Positions 8,627 through 17,835 of a stretch of DNA of 64,000 nucleotides are shown piece by piece. The stretch covers positions 19,005-83,004 of the forward strand of contig JAFAVK010000138.1 in NCBI GenBank assembly GCA_019242475.1, in the 5' to 3' direction. Below the pieces are notes generated by a model. It made no database searches. It was not told the origin of the DNA and was given only the letters and a program-made list of their open reading frames with translations. Both the position numbers and the translations under genes were made by a program. Every line of letters begins with the position of its first letter. Positions within the stretch are counted from its first letter, which is position 1. This DNA is from Acidobacteriota bacterium. GTDB taxonomy: Bacteria > Acidobacteriota > Blastocatellia > Pyrinomonadales > Pyrinomonadaceae.

Positions 8627-8672
8627 GTTAATGCATGCCGAGGAGTGCCTTTGAGTGTCTTATCAAGCGGGC

Positions 8673-10514
8673 TCAGTGCGAGACGATGACGCCGCCGCCC
8701 GTGCCGATGCCGATGCCGCCGGGCGTGTTGGGGGCGGGGTCGGGGTGGTCGTTGAGGACGCTGCGGGCGATGAGGAGGCGGGCCATCAGTCGCGCCTCGT
8801 CGCGGTTGAAGCGGTCGGCGGTCTGGCGCGTGCGGTCGAAGTCCACGCGCGCCAGCTCGGCGAGCGCCCTGACGTGGCGGGCGTAGGTGGCGCCCAGCTC
8901 GCCCATGCCGGGGCCGAGCAGCATCTCGCCCTTGCGGAACGTGCCGCCCCCGGCGCCGAACTTCTCAAGCAGCGCCGCCGCCGACATCATCTCGTTCGCC
9001 TGGTCGATGAGCGGCTCGATCAGCTCGAAGGTCTTCGCCGGCTCGACCAGGGCGTAGGCGCGCGCCACTTCCAGCAGCGCCTCGACCTCGCGCTCGTTGT
9101 CGGGCTGGCGGTCGAGCAGGCCGCGCGCCTCTTCCAGGAGCCCGCCCGCGGTCTTCTTGTCGCCCTTCGCGGCGTAGACGGTCGCCAGGTTAGCCAGCGC
9201 GGAGGCGCGCCGCTCCTTCGACTTGACGCGCGAGACGACGGCGCGCGCGTCGTCCGTGTTCCCCTTCTCGACGGCGCGCGCGACCTCCGCGTTGTCGAGG
9301 TAGGCGAGCACCTGCTCGCGCTCCTGCCCGCGCAGGTTCTCCGTCGCTATCGCGCGCGCGCGCTCGGCGTCGCCGGCGTTGAAGAGCTTCGCGGCGGCGG
9401 CCATGTATATCTGGTTGCGCATCTCGGCGGGCGCCTTCGCGGCCTCTTCGAGCATGGCGTCGGGCGGCTTGCTCATGACGGCGTCGTACTGCTCCCAGGC
9501 CCGCGCGCGCGGGTCGAGCAGCTTGTCCATCTCGGCGAGCTTCAGCTTGAGCTGCGCGGCGCGCGCGGGCACGCGCTTCTCCAGCTCCGGCATGAGCGGG
9601 CGGATCGACATCAACAGCCCGAACGTGCCGTTGCCCGGCGACTCCTTGAGCGCGGCCGACGCGACGAGGTCGGCCAGGTCGCGCACGTCCGAGTCCTCCA
9701 TGACGAGCGGCTTCGGCCGCTCGGCCGCGCGCGCGGCGGGCACGGGGATGTTGTTGTAGTAGGTGAGCTGCTCTCCCGACTGCGGCAAGAGGACGCTGTT
9801 GAGCAGGGAGACGCCGACCATCCAGGGCTCCTGCCCGACGCCCAGCGTCTCGCCGTGCAGCTTCTCGACGATCTTGCCGGCGAGCTTCGTCGCCGCCTCC
9901 GAGTCCTTCCGGCGCAGCCGTTCGAGCAGGCTGAGGACGCCGTAGGTGACGCCCTTGCTCAGACTCTCTTCGGCCAGGCGCATCGCCGCCTTCGGGTCGG
10001 ACTCGGCCGCGAGCGCCGTGAGCGACTGCTCCAGCCTCAGTTCGCCGTCGGGGTCGCCCGCGTTCGGGCCGTCCGCGGCGGCGGGGCGCGAGTCGCGCAG
10101 CAGTTCGAGCGCGAACTGCGCGTCGCGCTCGGCGGCGGTGTAGAGCAGTTGCGAACGGAGCTGCGCGGCCATCCAGTAGTCGCGGCCGCCGCGGCTGGGG
10201 TCGGCGGGCTTCAAGGCGGCGAGGTCGGCCGCGGCCTCGCGGAAGAGTGAGCGCGCGCGCTTCTCGTCACGCGGCCAGAGGAGGTCTGCGGCCTGCACGC
10301 GCACGGCCACGCGGTTCTCGGCCAGCTTGAGCACCGCCACCCCTTCCACCGTCTCGTCGAGCAGCGCGAGCGCCTTCCGCTCCAGCTCCTTGCGCGCCTT
10401 CGCCTTCTCCTCCTCGGACTCCTGTTTAGAAGTCTGCGGCAACTGCGCCGCGGCCGTCGTGGGAAGGATGAGCAGGCAGAGCGTGAGTACCTTGAGCGGC
10501 AGTCGGAGCGGCAT
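8673..10514 (-). CDS. Exported helical-repeat (TPR-like) protein, paralogue of the protein at 45971
   Basis: 613 residues with an N-terminal signal peptide (hydrophobic LKVLTLCLLILPTTAAAQ, then cleavage after Ala). The mature part is almost wholly helical, Ala/Leu/Glu-rich, with loosely TPR-like repeats between about 330 and 560 (for example ANLATVYAAKGDKKTAGGLLEEARGLL). It shares length, order and local motifs (ELERKAL, LKLAENRV, LLWPRD, IYMAAAAKLFNAGDAERAR) with the 614-residue protein at 45971-47815, so the two are paralogues. It ends with a Pro/Gly-rich tail. No catalytic motif is seen; a periplasmic scaffold role is possible but unproven. Confidence 0.75.
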   Translation of the reverse strand: MPLRLPLKVLTLCLLILPTTAAAQLPQTSKQESEEEKAKARKELERKALALLDETVEGVAVLKLAENRVAVRVQAADLLWPRDEKRARSLFREAAADLAALKPADPSRGGRDYWMAAQLRSQLLYTAAERDAQFALELLRDSRPAAADGPNAGDPDGELRLEQSLTALAAESDPKAAMRLAEESLSKGVTYGVLSLLERLRRKDSEAATKLAGKIVEKLHGETLGVGQEPWMVGVSLLNSVLLPQSGEQLTYYNNIPVPAARAAERPKPLVMEDSDVRDLADLVASAALKESPGNGTFGLLMSIRPLMPELEKRVPARAAQLKLKLAEMDKLLDPRARAWEQYDAVMSKPPDAMLEEAAKAPAEMRNQIYMAAAAKLFNAGDAERARAIATENLRGQEREQVLAYLDNAEVARAVEKGNTDDARAVVSRVKSKERRASALANLATVYAAKGDKKTAGGLLEEARGLLDRQPDNEREVEALLEVARAYALVEPAKTFELIEPLIDQANEMMSAAALLEKFGAGGGTFRKGEMLLGPGMGELGATYARHVRALAELARVDFDRTRQTADRFNRDEARLMARLLIARSVLNDHPDPAPNTPGGIGIGTGGGVIVSH

Positions 10515-10692
10515 GACTTAACTCCTCGCGTCGAGCTTGCGGGGGCCGCGGAGGGCGGGAGACGCTTGAATCACTTGCGGCCTCGCTTCGGCCGGATTGT
10601 ACACGAATCCTTCTTGTCATGCCGCGCGCCGTGTAATAAAGTCCTGACGCCGCAGGTCATTCATCCCAGCCGAAATTTTAACGGAGGTCTCG

Positions 10693-12978
10693 ATGCGTCT
10701 GTCTCGTCTGCGCCCTCTCGCTGCAACGTTTCTGCTTTGCACGGTTATATCCGCGCAGGCCGCGCCGCCGCAGGGCGGGAAGCCTCTGTCGGGCTTTACG
10801 CCCGCGCGCGCCGGACAGCAGCGCGCGCTCGAAGCGCGCTTCGACGCGCTGCTGAAGAGGGAGAGCCTGCGCGAGTGGATGCGCAGGCTCTCCGCGCGCC
10901 CGCACCACGTCGGCTCGGCTTACGACAAGGATAACGCGGAGTTCATCGCGGGCCTCTTCCGCTCGTGGGGCTACGACGCGCAGATCGAGACCTTCGACGT
11001 GCTCTTCCCGACGCCGAAGACGCGCGTGCTTGAGCTGACCGCGCCCGAATACTTCTCGTACGCGGCGCGGCTCGCCGAGCCGGCGTTGAAGGAGGACGCG
11101 ACCTCGGGGCAGGCTGCGGAGCAGCTTCCCGTCTACAACGCCTACTCGATTGACGGCGACGTGACGGGGCAGCTCGTCTACGTCAACTACGGCGTGCCGC
11201 GCGACTACGAGGAGCTTGAGCGGCGCGGCATCGACGTGAAGGGGAAGATCGTCCTCGCCCGCTACGGCGGCTCGTGGCGCGGCATCAAGCCGAAGGTGGC
11301 GGCCGAGCACGGCGCGGTCGGGTGCCTCATCTACTCCGACCCGCGCGACGACGGGTACTTCCAGGGCGACGTTTATCCTAAAGGCGCCTACCGCAACGAG
11401 TGGGGCGCGCAGCGCGGCTCGGTCGCGGACATGCCGCTCTTCCCCGGCGACCCTTTGACGCCCGGCGTCGGCGCGGTCAAAGGCGCGAAGCGGCTCGACC
11501 TCAAGAGCGCGCCGACCCTGACGAAGATTCCCGTGATGCCCATCTCCTACGGCGACGCGCAGCCGCTCCTGCGCGCGCTCGGCGGGGCGGTCGCGCCCGA
11601 GGCGTGGCGCGGGGCGCTCCCCGTGACGTACCACCTCGGCCCCGGCCCCGCGACGGTGCATCTCAAGCTCGAATTCAACTGGGACACTAAAACAATCTAC
11701 GACGTGATCGCGCGCCTGAAGGGCGGCGAGCGCGCGGACGAGTGGGTCGTGCGCGGCAACCACCACGACGCCTGGGTCAACGGCGCCAACGACCCCGTGA
11801 GCGGCCTGGTCGCGCTTTTAGAAGAGGCGCGCGCCGTGGGCGAGCTGGCGAAGTCGGGCTGGCGTCCGAAGCGCACCATCATCTACTGCGCGTGGGACGG
11901 CGAGGAGCCGGGCCTGCTCGGCTCGACCGAGTGGGCCGAGACGCACGCCGAAGAACTGCAAAGGCACGCCGTCCTCTACGTCAACTCCGACACGAACGGC
12001 CGCGGCTTTCTCGGCGTCGGCGGCTCGCACACCCTGGAGAAGTTCGTCAACGAGGTGGCGCGCGACGTGACCGACCCGGAGAAGAAGATTACCGTCTGGG
12101 AGCGCGAGCGCGCGTCGAGGATTTTGGAGGGGAGCGCCGACGAGCGTAAGGAGGCGCGCGAGCGCGAAGACCTGCGCATCTCCGCACTCGGGTCGGGCTC
12201 GGACTACACGCCGTTCCTGCAACACCTCGGCGTCGCCTCGCTCAACATCGGCTTCGGCGGCGAGGACAACGGCGGCTCCTACCACTCCGTCTACGACTCG
12301 TTCGACCATTACACGCGCTTCGGCGACCCCAACTTCGACTACGGCGTCGCGCTCGCGCAAGTGGGCGGCCGCCTCGTGCTCCGCTTCGCGGAGGCCGACA
12401 CGCTGCCCCTCAACTTCGGCAACTTCGCCGACACCGTCGCGCGCTACGTCAAGGAGGTGACGAAGCTCGCCGAAGACACGCGCAACGAGATCGCCGAGCG
12501 CAACCGCATGCTCTCCGAAGGGACTTACAAAGCCGTCTACGACCCGACCGAGACCTACGTCCTCCCGAAGGAGGAAACGCTCCCCGCCGCGGCGCCCGAC
12601 CTCGCGCCTTTGCAACGCGCGCTCGCGAAGCTTCAGGAGAGCGCGAAGAACTACCAGGCGGCCTTCGACTCGCAGGACGTTCAGGCCCGCCTGACTTCAT
12701 CAACCGACGTGCAGGCGCGGCTCGACCAGATTCTCATGAACTTCGAGCGCTCGATGACGCGCGAGGCGGGGCTGCCGCGCCGCCCCTGGTTCAAGCACCA
12801 GGTGTACGCGCCCGGCTTCTACACCGGCTACGGCGTCAAGACGCTGCCCGGCGTGCGCGAGGCCGTCGAGCAGCACAACTGGGCGGAGGCCGCCGAACAG
12901 GTCGCCGTAGTCTCCGCGACCCTCGAACGCGCCGCCGCCGAGATCGACCGCGCGACCGCTCTGCTGCAAGGGAAGTAG
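10693..12978 (+). CDS. M28 family metallopeptidase, glutamate carboxypeptidase II-like
   Basis: 761 residues with a signal peptide (ATFLLCTVISAQA), so exported. The architecture is that of PSMA/NAALADase proteins: a PA domain (about 130-300), an M28 catalytic domain (about 330-590) and a C-terminal transferrin-receptor-like dimerisation helix bundle. Zinc-site residues are visible: H357-H358-D359 in NHHDAW with the downstream N-D-P, catalytic E404-E405 in WDGEEPGLLGS, the Asp of NSDTNG near 431, and the His of SYHSVYDSFDHY near 531. These enzymes trim acidic C-terminal residues from peptides or folyl-polyglutamate. GGAG sits 7 bases before the ATG. It is divergent from the neighbouring paralogue gene. 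Confidence 0.92.
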   Translation: MRLSRLRPLAATFLLCTVISAQAAPPQGGKPLSGFTPARAGQQRALEARFDALLKRESLREWMRRLSARPHHVGSAYDKDNAEFIAGLFRSWGYDAQIETFDVLFPTPKTRVLELTAPEYFSYAARLAEPALKEDATSGQAAEQLPVYNAYSIDGDVTGQLVYVNYGVPRDYEELERRGIDVKGKIVLARYGGSWRGIKPKVAAEHGAVGCLIYSDPRDDGYFQGDVYPKGAYRNEWGAQRGSVADMPLFPGDPLTPGVGAVKGAKRLDLKSAPTLTKIPVMPISYGDAQPLLRALGGAVAPEAWRGALPVTYHLGPGPATVHLKLEFNWDTKTIYDVIARLKGGERADEWVVRGNHHDAWVNGANDPVSGLVALLEEARAVGELAKSGWRPKRTIIYCAWDGEEPGLLGSTEWAETHAEELQRHAVLYVNSDTNGRGFLGVGGSHTLEKFVNEVARDVTDPEKKITVWERERASRILEGSADERKEAREREDLRISALGSGSDYTPFLQHLGVASLNIGFGGEDNGGSYHSVYDSFDHYTRFGDPNFDYGVALAQVGGRLVLRFAEADTLPLNFGNFADTVARYVKEVTKLAEDTRNEIAERNRMLSEGTYKAVYDPTETYVLPKEETLPAAAPDLAPLQRALAKLQESAKNYQAAFDSQDVQARLTSSTDVQARLDQILMNFERSMTREAGLPRRPWFKHQVYAPGFYTGYGVKTLPGVREAVEQHNWAEAAEQVAVVSATLERAAAEIDRATALLQGK

Positions 12979-13073
12979 TTGAAGATCGTGCAATAGTCCG
13001 CCGCGTCAGCGGCGATTGACGCAGATGTGCTTGAGCTTCCGCCAAAGCTCCGGCGTTGCAAACGTCGAAGCCT

Positions 13074-15803
13074 ATGTCCGGGAGCCCTCCCACGTCGAAC
13101 TTCAGCGAGCACCCGCTCGTCGTCCTCGCCGCGGCTTTTGCCGCGGGCGTCCTGCTCGCGCGGCTCGCCCACGCGCCCCCGTCCGCCTGCGTCACGCTCG
13201 CCGCGCTCACTTCCGCTTTAGCCTTCTTCGCCGCGTTTAAGAGGAAAGAAGCAGCCGCCCGCCTCGTCGTGCTCGCCTTCGCCTGCGCGGGCGCAGTGCT
13301 GTCGTCCGTCGAGTTAAAAGATTCAAGCGGCGAGACGCGGCTGCGCGGCCTCTACGAGAGCGGCCGGATTGCCCCGGGCGAGCCCGTCGAGTTGACCGGC
13401 GTGCTCGAACGCGCGCCGGAGATCGCGCCCGACGGCCTTCTGCTCTCGCTGCGCGTCGAGGCCGCGCGGCACAAGTCCGTCGAGACTTCATGCGGCGGGC
13501 GCGTCGAGCTGTTCGCGCCCGTGCGCGACGCCCGCGCGGCCGTCTCTTACGACTCGCTTGAGCTGCGGCGCGGGGCGCGCGTGCGCGTGGCGGCGGTGCT
13601 CACGCGCGAAGAGAAGTATCGAAACCCCGGCGCGCGGCCCTTCGGCGAATACCTCGACGTGCGCGACGTGGACGCGCGCGGGACGCTCAAGAGCGCGCTT
13701 CTCGTCGAGCGCCTCGACGACGAGACCGTCTTTGTCCCGCTCGCCCTGCTCGACGGGTGGCGCGCGGCTCTCGTCAGAAAGGCCGACGCCTCCTTCTCGA
13801 AGGACGCGGCCGGCGTCTTCAAGGCCGCCGTGCTCGGCAACCGCTTCGGCCTCTCGCGCGAAGCGGCCGAGCGCTTCCGCGAAGGCGGCACCATCCACGC
13901 GCTCGTCATCAGCGGCCTCCACATCGCCTTCCTCGGCGGGCTCGTCTGGGCGGCCGCGCGCAGGCTCACGCGCCGACCCTTTGCGCGCTGGGCCGCTTCG
14001 GTCGCGTGCGTGTGGGCTTACACCTTCGGCGTCGGCGCCGAAGCCTCGGTCGTGCGCGCGGCACTCACCTTCACGCTGGCGGCGCTCGCGCCCGCGCTCG
14101 GCCGCCGCTCGGGCGCGCTCAACGCGACCGGCGGTGCCGCGCTCGTGCTGCTCGCCTGGCGGCCCTCAAACCTTCTCGACCCTTCGTTCCAACTGACGTT
14201 CCTCTCCGTGCTCGCCGTGCTGGCCTTCGCGCTGCCGCTGCTTGCCAACTTCAAGGCCGTCGGCGAGTGGCGCCCGACGCGCGCGACGCCCTACCCGCCC
14301 GCGTGCCCCGCCTGGCTCCGCGCACTGGCCGAGACGCTCTACTGGCGCGAGCGCGCCTGGCGGCGCGAGACGGCCCGGGCCTCGCACAGCTACGAACTGT
14401 TCAAGACGCCCCCGGCGTCGAAGCTCGAACGCTGGCGTTTGCAGCCCGCGCTGCGCTTCGCCTCCGCCGCGGTGTTGACGACGGCCGCCGTGCAAATCGT
14501 CCTCCTGCCGCCGCAGGCCGTCTACTTCCACCGCCTCTCGCTCGCCTCGCTCGTGCTCAACCTCTTCGCCGGCGCGCTCCTCGTCGCGCATGCCTTCGCC
14601 GCGCTGGCCGCGTTGGCGCTCTCAGGGTTGAGCGCGACACTCGCCGCGCCCTTCATTCGCCTCACGGAGTTTTCGACCTACCTCCTCATTCACGGCGTTG
14701 ACCCCTTCGCGCGCGCGGGCGTCGCGGCCTTCCGACTCCCCACATATACGGGCGCGGCTTCGTCCGTCTACGCGCTCCACTACGCGCCGCTGCTCCTGCT
14801 CGCACGCGCGTCCCTGCGCTGGCGCCCGCTGGCCGGGCCGCCGCGCTCACGAACCGGGCCAAGGCGTGCGCGACTTTTGAAGGGCGCGGGTTGTGTCTCC
14901 GCCGCGACGGCCTTCGTCATCGTCGCGCACCCTTTGAGCGCGCCGCGCGCTGACGGCCGCCTGCGCGTGGACTTCATCGACGTGGGGCAGGGCGACTCGG
15001 CGCTCGTCACGATGCCCGACGGCTCGACGCTACTCGTGGACGGCGGCGGCCGCCCCGGCTTCCGCGCGCCGCGCGACGACGAAGACGAGGCGGAAGAGTT
15101 CGAGCCCGACTCGCGCGGCGTCGGCGAAGCGGCCGTCTCCGAATACCTCTGGTGGAGAGGCTTGTCGCGACTCGACTACGTGCTGGCGACGCACGCCGAC
15201 GCCGACCACATCGACGGCCTGAACGACGTACTCAAAAGCTTCGACCCCCGCGCCGCCCTCGTCGGCCGCACGCCGCCCTTCGACGAGGAGTTCGCACGCT
15301 TCTCCCAGACCGCGCGCGAAGAGGGCGTGCCCGTCTCCGTCGTCGCGCGCGGCGACCGCCTGCGCTTCGGCGCGGTCGAAGTCGAAGTGCTCTGGCCGTC
15401 GCCCGCCGGGAATGCCGGGTCGAAGGGGGCGACCTCCGCGAACGACGACTCGGTCGTGCTGCGCCTGCGCTACGGCCGCCGCACGTTCCTGCTCACCGGA
15501 GACATCGAGTCGCGCACGGAGCACGCGCTCCTTTCGGCGGGCGACGACCTCCGCGCCGACGCGCTCAAGGTCGCGCACCACGGCAGCCGCACCTCCTCGA
15601 CCGACGCCTTCGTCGCCGCGACCCGTCCCGCGTTCGCCGTCGTCTCCGTCGCGCGCAACTCGCCCTACGGTCACCCGCATGCCGAAGTCCTCGCGCGCTG
15701 GCGCGACGCGGGCGCACAAATCCTGACCACGGCCGAGCGCGGCATGGTCACCGTCTCAACCGACGGCGAAGATTTAAAGGTGGAGACGTTCGTGAGGCCG
15801 TGA
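13074..15803 (+). CDS. comEC: ComEC/Rec2-family DNA-uptake channel
   Basis: Inner-membrane channel that carries single-stranded DNA into the cytoplasm during natural transformation. About 909 residues. It has an N-terminal DUF4131/OB-like segment with membrane helices (up to about 230), the competence transmembrane domain (about 240-600, including GTIHALVISGLHIAFLGGL) and a C-terminal metallo-beta-lactamase-like domain (IDVGQGDSALV, THADADHIDGL, LTGDIE, KVAHHGSRTSS). The H-x-D-x-D-H metal site is intact, as in ComEC proteins proposed to degrade the non-transported strand. The start could also be TTG at 13056; neither has a strong ribosome site. comEA lies less than 2 kb away on the other strand. 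Confidence 0.93.
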   Translation: MSGSPPTSNFSEHPLVVLAAAFAAGVLLARLAHAPPSACVTLAALTSALAFFAAFKRKEAAARLVVLAFACAGAVLSSVELKDSSGETRLRGLYESGRIAPGEPVELTGVLERAPEIAPDGLLLSLRVEAARHKSVETSCGGRVELFAPVRDARAAVSYDSLELRRGARVRVAAVLTREEKYRNPGARPFGEYLDVRDVDARGTLKSALLVERLDDETVFVPLALLDGWRAALVRKADASFSKDAAGVFKAAVLGNRFGLSREAAERFREGGTIHALVISGLHIAFLGGLVWAAARRLTRRPFARWAASVACVWAYTFGVGAEASVVRAALTFTLAALAPALGRRSGALNATGGAALVLLAWRPSNLLDPSFQLTFLSVLAVLAFALPLLANFKAVGEWRPTRATPYPPACPAWLRALAETLYWRERAWRRETARASHSYELFKTPPASKLERWRLQPALRFASAAVLTTAAVQIVLLPPQAVYFHRLSLASLVLNLFAGALLVAHAFAALAALALSGLSATLAAPFIRLTEFSTYLLIHGVDPFARAGVAAFRLPTYTGAASSVYALHYAPLLLLARASLRWRPLAGPPRSRTGPRRARLLKGAGCVSAATAFVIVAHPLSAPRADGRLRVDFIDVGQGDSALVTMPDGSTLLVDGGGRPGFRAPRDDEDEAEEFEPDSRGVGEAAVSEYLWWRGLSRLDYVLATHADADHIDGLNDVLKSFDPRAALVGRTPPFDEEFARFSQTAREEGVPVSVVARGDRLRFGAVEVEVLWPSPAGNAGSKGATSANDDSVVLRLRYGRRTFLLTGDIESRTEHALLSAGDDLRADALKVAHHGSRTSSTDAFVAATRPAFAVVSVARNSPYGHPHAEVLARWRDAGAQILTTAERGMVTVSTDGEDLKVETFVRP

Positions 15804-15826
15804 CGGTCGAGGGGAGGGCAGTACAG

Positions 15827-15855
15827 AATTTCAAATCTGAAAGTTCAAATCAAAC
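15827..15855. repeat. Heptamer-period repeat between convergent comEC and glycerate kinase
   Basis: Seven-base phase is visible as ATTTCAA, ATCTGAA, AGTTCAA, ATCAAAC (828-855 within 15 kb). The last unit overlaps the glycerate kinase stop codon. It shares the ATTTCAA word with the repeat at 1480. Confidence 0.5.
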
Positions 15856-17199
15856 TGCCAGGAGGATGCGCACGTCGCGGACGTTCGTGCCCGTCGCGCC
15901 GGTGATAATCGCGTCGCCGAGTTGGTCGAAGAGGGTGTAGGCGTCGCTCTCGTCAAGGAACTTCCGCGCGTCCAGCCCGCGCGTTCGGGCGCGCGCGTTG
16001 GTCGTCTCGTCGGCCAGCGCGCCGGCGGCGGGGCTGTTGCCGTCGATGCCGTCCGTCCCGGCGCAGAGCGCGACCGCGTGCTTTGGGAGGAGCCCCGCGC
16101 GACGTTCCTCCGAGACCTTCTCAAGTTCGAAGGCGACGCGCAGCGCCGTCTCCGAGTTGCGCCCGCCCGTCCCGCCCCCGCGCACGGGGCAAGAGAATTC
16201 GCCGCCCGAGATCAGGCACACGGCGCGCCCGCCCTCGCGCGCGTAAAGTGAGGCGAGCCTTGAGACGAGTCGGGCCGCGCCCTCCCCGACGTTCTGCTCG
16301 ACAACGTCCCGCGCGAACTCGACGGCGAAGCCAAGCCCGCGCGCCGCGCGCACGGCGGCCGCGCACGCGCGCTCGTTGTCGAGCAGCACTTGGAACGTCC
16401 TTCGTTCTTCGGGCGGCGTCTGTGCGGGGCCATGTGTGACTGCTTCTTCAACGGCGCGGAGGACGGCGGCGGGAAGTTTAGAAGCCAGCTCGTAGCGCGA
16501 GACGATCTCAGCAACGTCGTGCGCGTCGGGCGGGGCCGCGAGGGTCGGGCCGGAGGCCACGTCGAAGGCGCGGCCCGTTGCAACGTCCGAGACGACGAGC
16601 GTGATTTGCGTGGCGCGGGGCGCGCGTGAGGCGAGGCCGCCGCCCTTCACGGCCGAGAGCGCGCGCCGCACCGCGTTCACCTCGTCGATGGGCGCGCCGC
16701 ACGAGACGAGCACGCCGTTCGCCGCGCGCAGCTCTTCGAGCGTCAGGCGTTCGTCGCGCGGGAGTTCCAACATCGCCGACCCGCCGCCCGAGACGAGAAA
16801 GACGACCAGCGCCTCCGCGTCGTCTGCCGCGCGCAGAAGCTCGAACGCGGCGCGCGCCGCCGCGAGGCTGTCCGCGTTCGGCAGCGGGTGCCCGCCCTCG
16901 TAGACGCGCCAGCGCTCCGACAGCTCGAAGTCGGAACGGGGGGCCGAGAGCACGCCGGCCGCGAGCGCACGCCCGAGCCGCCCGTCGAGGGCCGAGGCCA
17001 TCGCGGCCGCGGCCTTCCCCAGCGCCACCGAGTAGACTCTCGACGCGTTGCCGCGCAAATCGAAACGGGCGCCGCCGACGCGAAGCGTCGCGCCGTCGAA
17101 CTCGACCGCGTCGTGCACGGCGCGGCGCGCGTCAACCGCGGCGAGCGCGTCGTCGAAGATTCCGCGCGCGGCAGTCCTTAATTCTCCAAGCTCCTTCAA
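15850..17199 (-). CDS. Glycerate 2-kinase (type II glycerate kinase, MOFRL family)
   Basis: 449 residues, cytoplasmic. Phosphorylates D-glycerate to 2-phosphoglycerate, feeding lower glycolysis. The DUF4147 N-domain holds the nucleotide-site segment VSGGGSAMLELP near residue 138. The C-terminal MOFRL domain shows LISGGEFSCPV, GGGTGGRNSE and CAGTDGIDGNSPAAGA in order, as in characterised GckA enzymes. Translation starts at a TTG that overlaps the TGA of comEA by four bases (TTGA), so the two are translationally coupled. Family members have been called hydroxypyruvate reductase (TtuD) in error; the motifs here fit the kinase. Its pairing with a competence gene looks like operon chance rather than function. 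Confidence 0.9.
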   Translation of the reverse strand: MKELGELRTAARGIFDDALAAVDARRAVHDAVEFDGATLRVGGARFDLRGNASRVYSVALGKAAAAMASALDGRLGRALAAGVLSAPRSDFELSERWRVYEGGHPLPNADSLAAARAAFELLRAADDAEALVVFLVSGGGSAMLELPRDERLTLEELRAANGVLVSCGAPIDEVNAVRRALSAVKGGGLASRAPRATQITLVVSDVATGRAFDVASGPTLAAPPDAHDVAEIVSRYELASKLPAAVLRAVEEAVTHGPAQTPPEERRTFQVLLDNERACAAAVRAARGLGFAVEFARDVVEQNVGEGAARLVSRLASLYAREGGRAVCLISGGEFSCPVRGGGTGGRNSETALRVAFELEKVSEERRAGLLPKHAVALCAGTDGIDGNSPAAGALADETTNARARTRGLDARKFLDESDAYTLFDQLGDAIITGATGTNVRDVRILLAV

Positions 17200-17552
17200 G
17201 GGGCGTTCACTTCGGCGGTGACGTAGGGGCGCAGTTTGAGGAAGCGGCGCTCGCTGATGCCGCGCACGAGCAGGAGGTGCTCCGCGCGCCGGAAACGGCC
17301 GAAGCGCTCGCGGTGCTCGACGATGCGCGCGGCGAGCGCGGGGCCGATGCCCGGCAGCTTCTCCAACTCCTCACGCGAGGCTTCGTTGATGGAGACAGGC
17401 GGCGTCTCCGGCGGCGTCTGTTGTGCGTGTATTTGTTGTGAGCCGCCGCCGTCTGCGCGGCGTGGCAATTTGACGCAGGAGGGCGCCGCCGCGGCGGTCA
17501 GGCAGCACAGGATGATACGCCCGAGGAACTTCCGGAAGAGGGTTGGCACCAT
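17196..17552 (-). CDS. comEA: ComEA-like helix-hairpin-helix DNA-binding protein
   Basis: About 118 residues from the ATG at 17552; a longer TTG start at 17606 is possible. A hydrophobic export or anchor segment (ILCCLTAAAAPSC) is followed by a Gln/Pro-rich spacer and a single ComEA helix-hairpin-helix domain (SINEASREELEKLPGIGPALAARIVEHR, written here in parts: SINEASREELEKL, PGIGPALAARIV). ComEA proteins bind incoming double-stranded DNA in the periplasm and hand it to ComEC, encoded 1.4 kb away. A cluster of DnaA-box-like sequences lies upstream at 17656-17690. The Cys at the end of the leader might be a lipobox, but Pro at -2 makes it atypical. Confidence 0.8.
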   Translation of the reverse strand: MVPTLFRKFLGRIILCCLTAAAAPSCVKLPRRADGGGSQQIHAQQTPPETPPVSINEASREELEKLPGIGPALAARIVEHRERFGRFRRAEHLLLVRGISERRFLKLRPYVTAEVNAP

Positions 17553-17655
17553 GCGCGCGGCCCGTTTCTGCAAAAGCTCCGTAAAGTCTGCCGCGTTTTT
17601 GTGCAAAATGCTAGAAGTCTAAATTTGTCAGGAACTTGTAACCTGAAAACGCGAC

Positions 17656-17690
17656 TTTTTCACAGGGTTTTCCACAGAAACTGTGGAAAA
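17656..17690. promoter_or_regulatory. Cluster of three DnaA-box-like nonamers, two forming a palindrome
   Basis: TTTTTCACA at 17656-17664, TTTTCCACA at 17668-17676 and its inverted copy at 17682-17690 all fit TTWTNCACA. The last two form a 10-bp stem with a 3-base loop. The surrounding 17607-17835 is AT-rich compared with the chromosome. This may be DnaA-dependent control of comEA, a replication-related site, or just a hairpin. Confidence 0.5.
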
Positions 17691-17768
17691 GTTGTCGAAA
17701 GCTTGTTCTCAAAAGAGAGCAAGCATGGTCGGCGTAAAAGTTAACAAAAACGATGAGAAGGATAAATC

Positions 17769-17834
17769 AGGAACGATGAACTGAAAGCCTTTTGCCTTAC
17801 AGTTCATCGTTCAGCGTTCCTACTTCATCGTTCC
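17769..17834. repeat. Heptamer-period palindrome downstream of ftsK
   Basis: Left arm GAACGATGAACTG (17771-17783) pairs perfectly with 17800-17812. The right side continues in seven-base phase (each unit ending TTC: ACAGTTC, ATCGTTC, AGCGTTC, CTACTTC, ATCGTTC) up to the ftsK stop codon at 17836. It probably acts as the ftsK terminator. Confidence 0.7.
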
Positions 17835-17835
17835 T

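Noticed and set aside
8655..10250. 531-codon plus-strand frame opposite the exported protein at 8673
   Set aside because: Shadow of a gene with a clear signal peptide and a paralogue.
17607..17835. Chromosomal origin oriC
   Set aside because: Only three DnaA-like boxes and no dnaA, dnaN, gidA or similar neighbour, so evidence is too thin.
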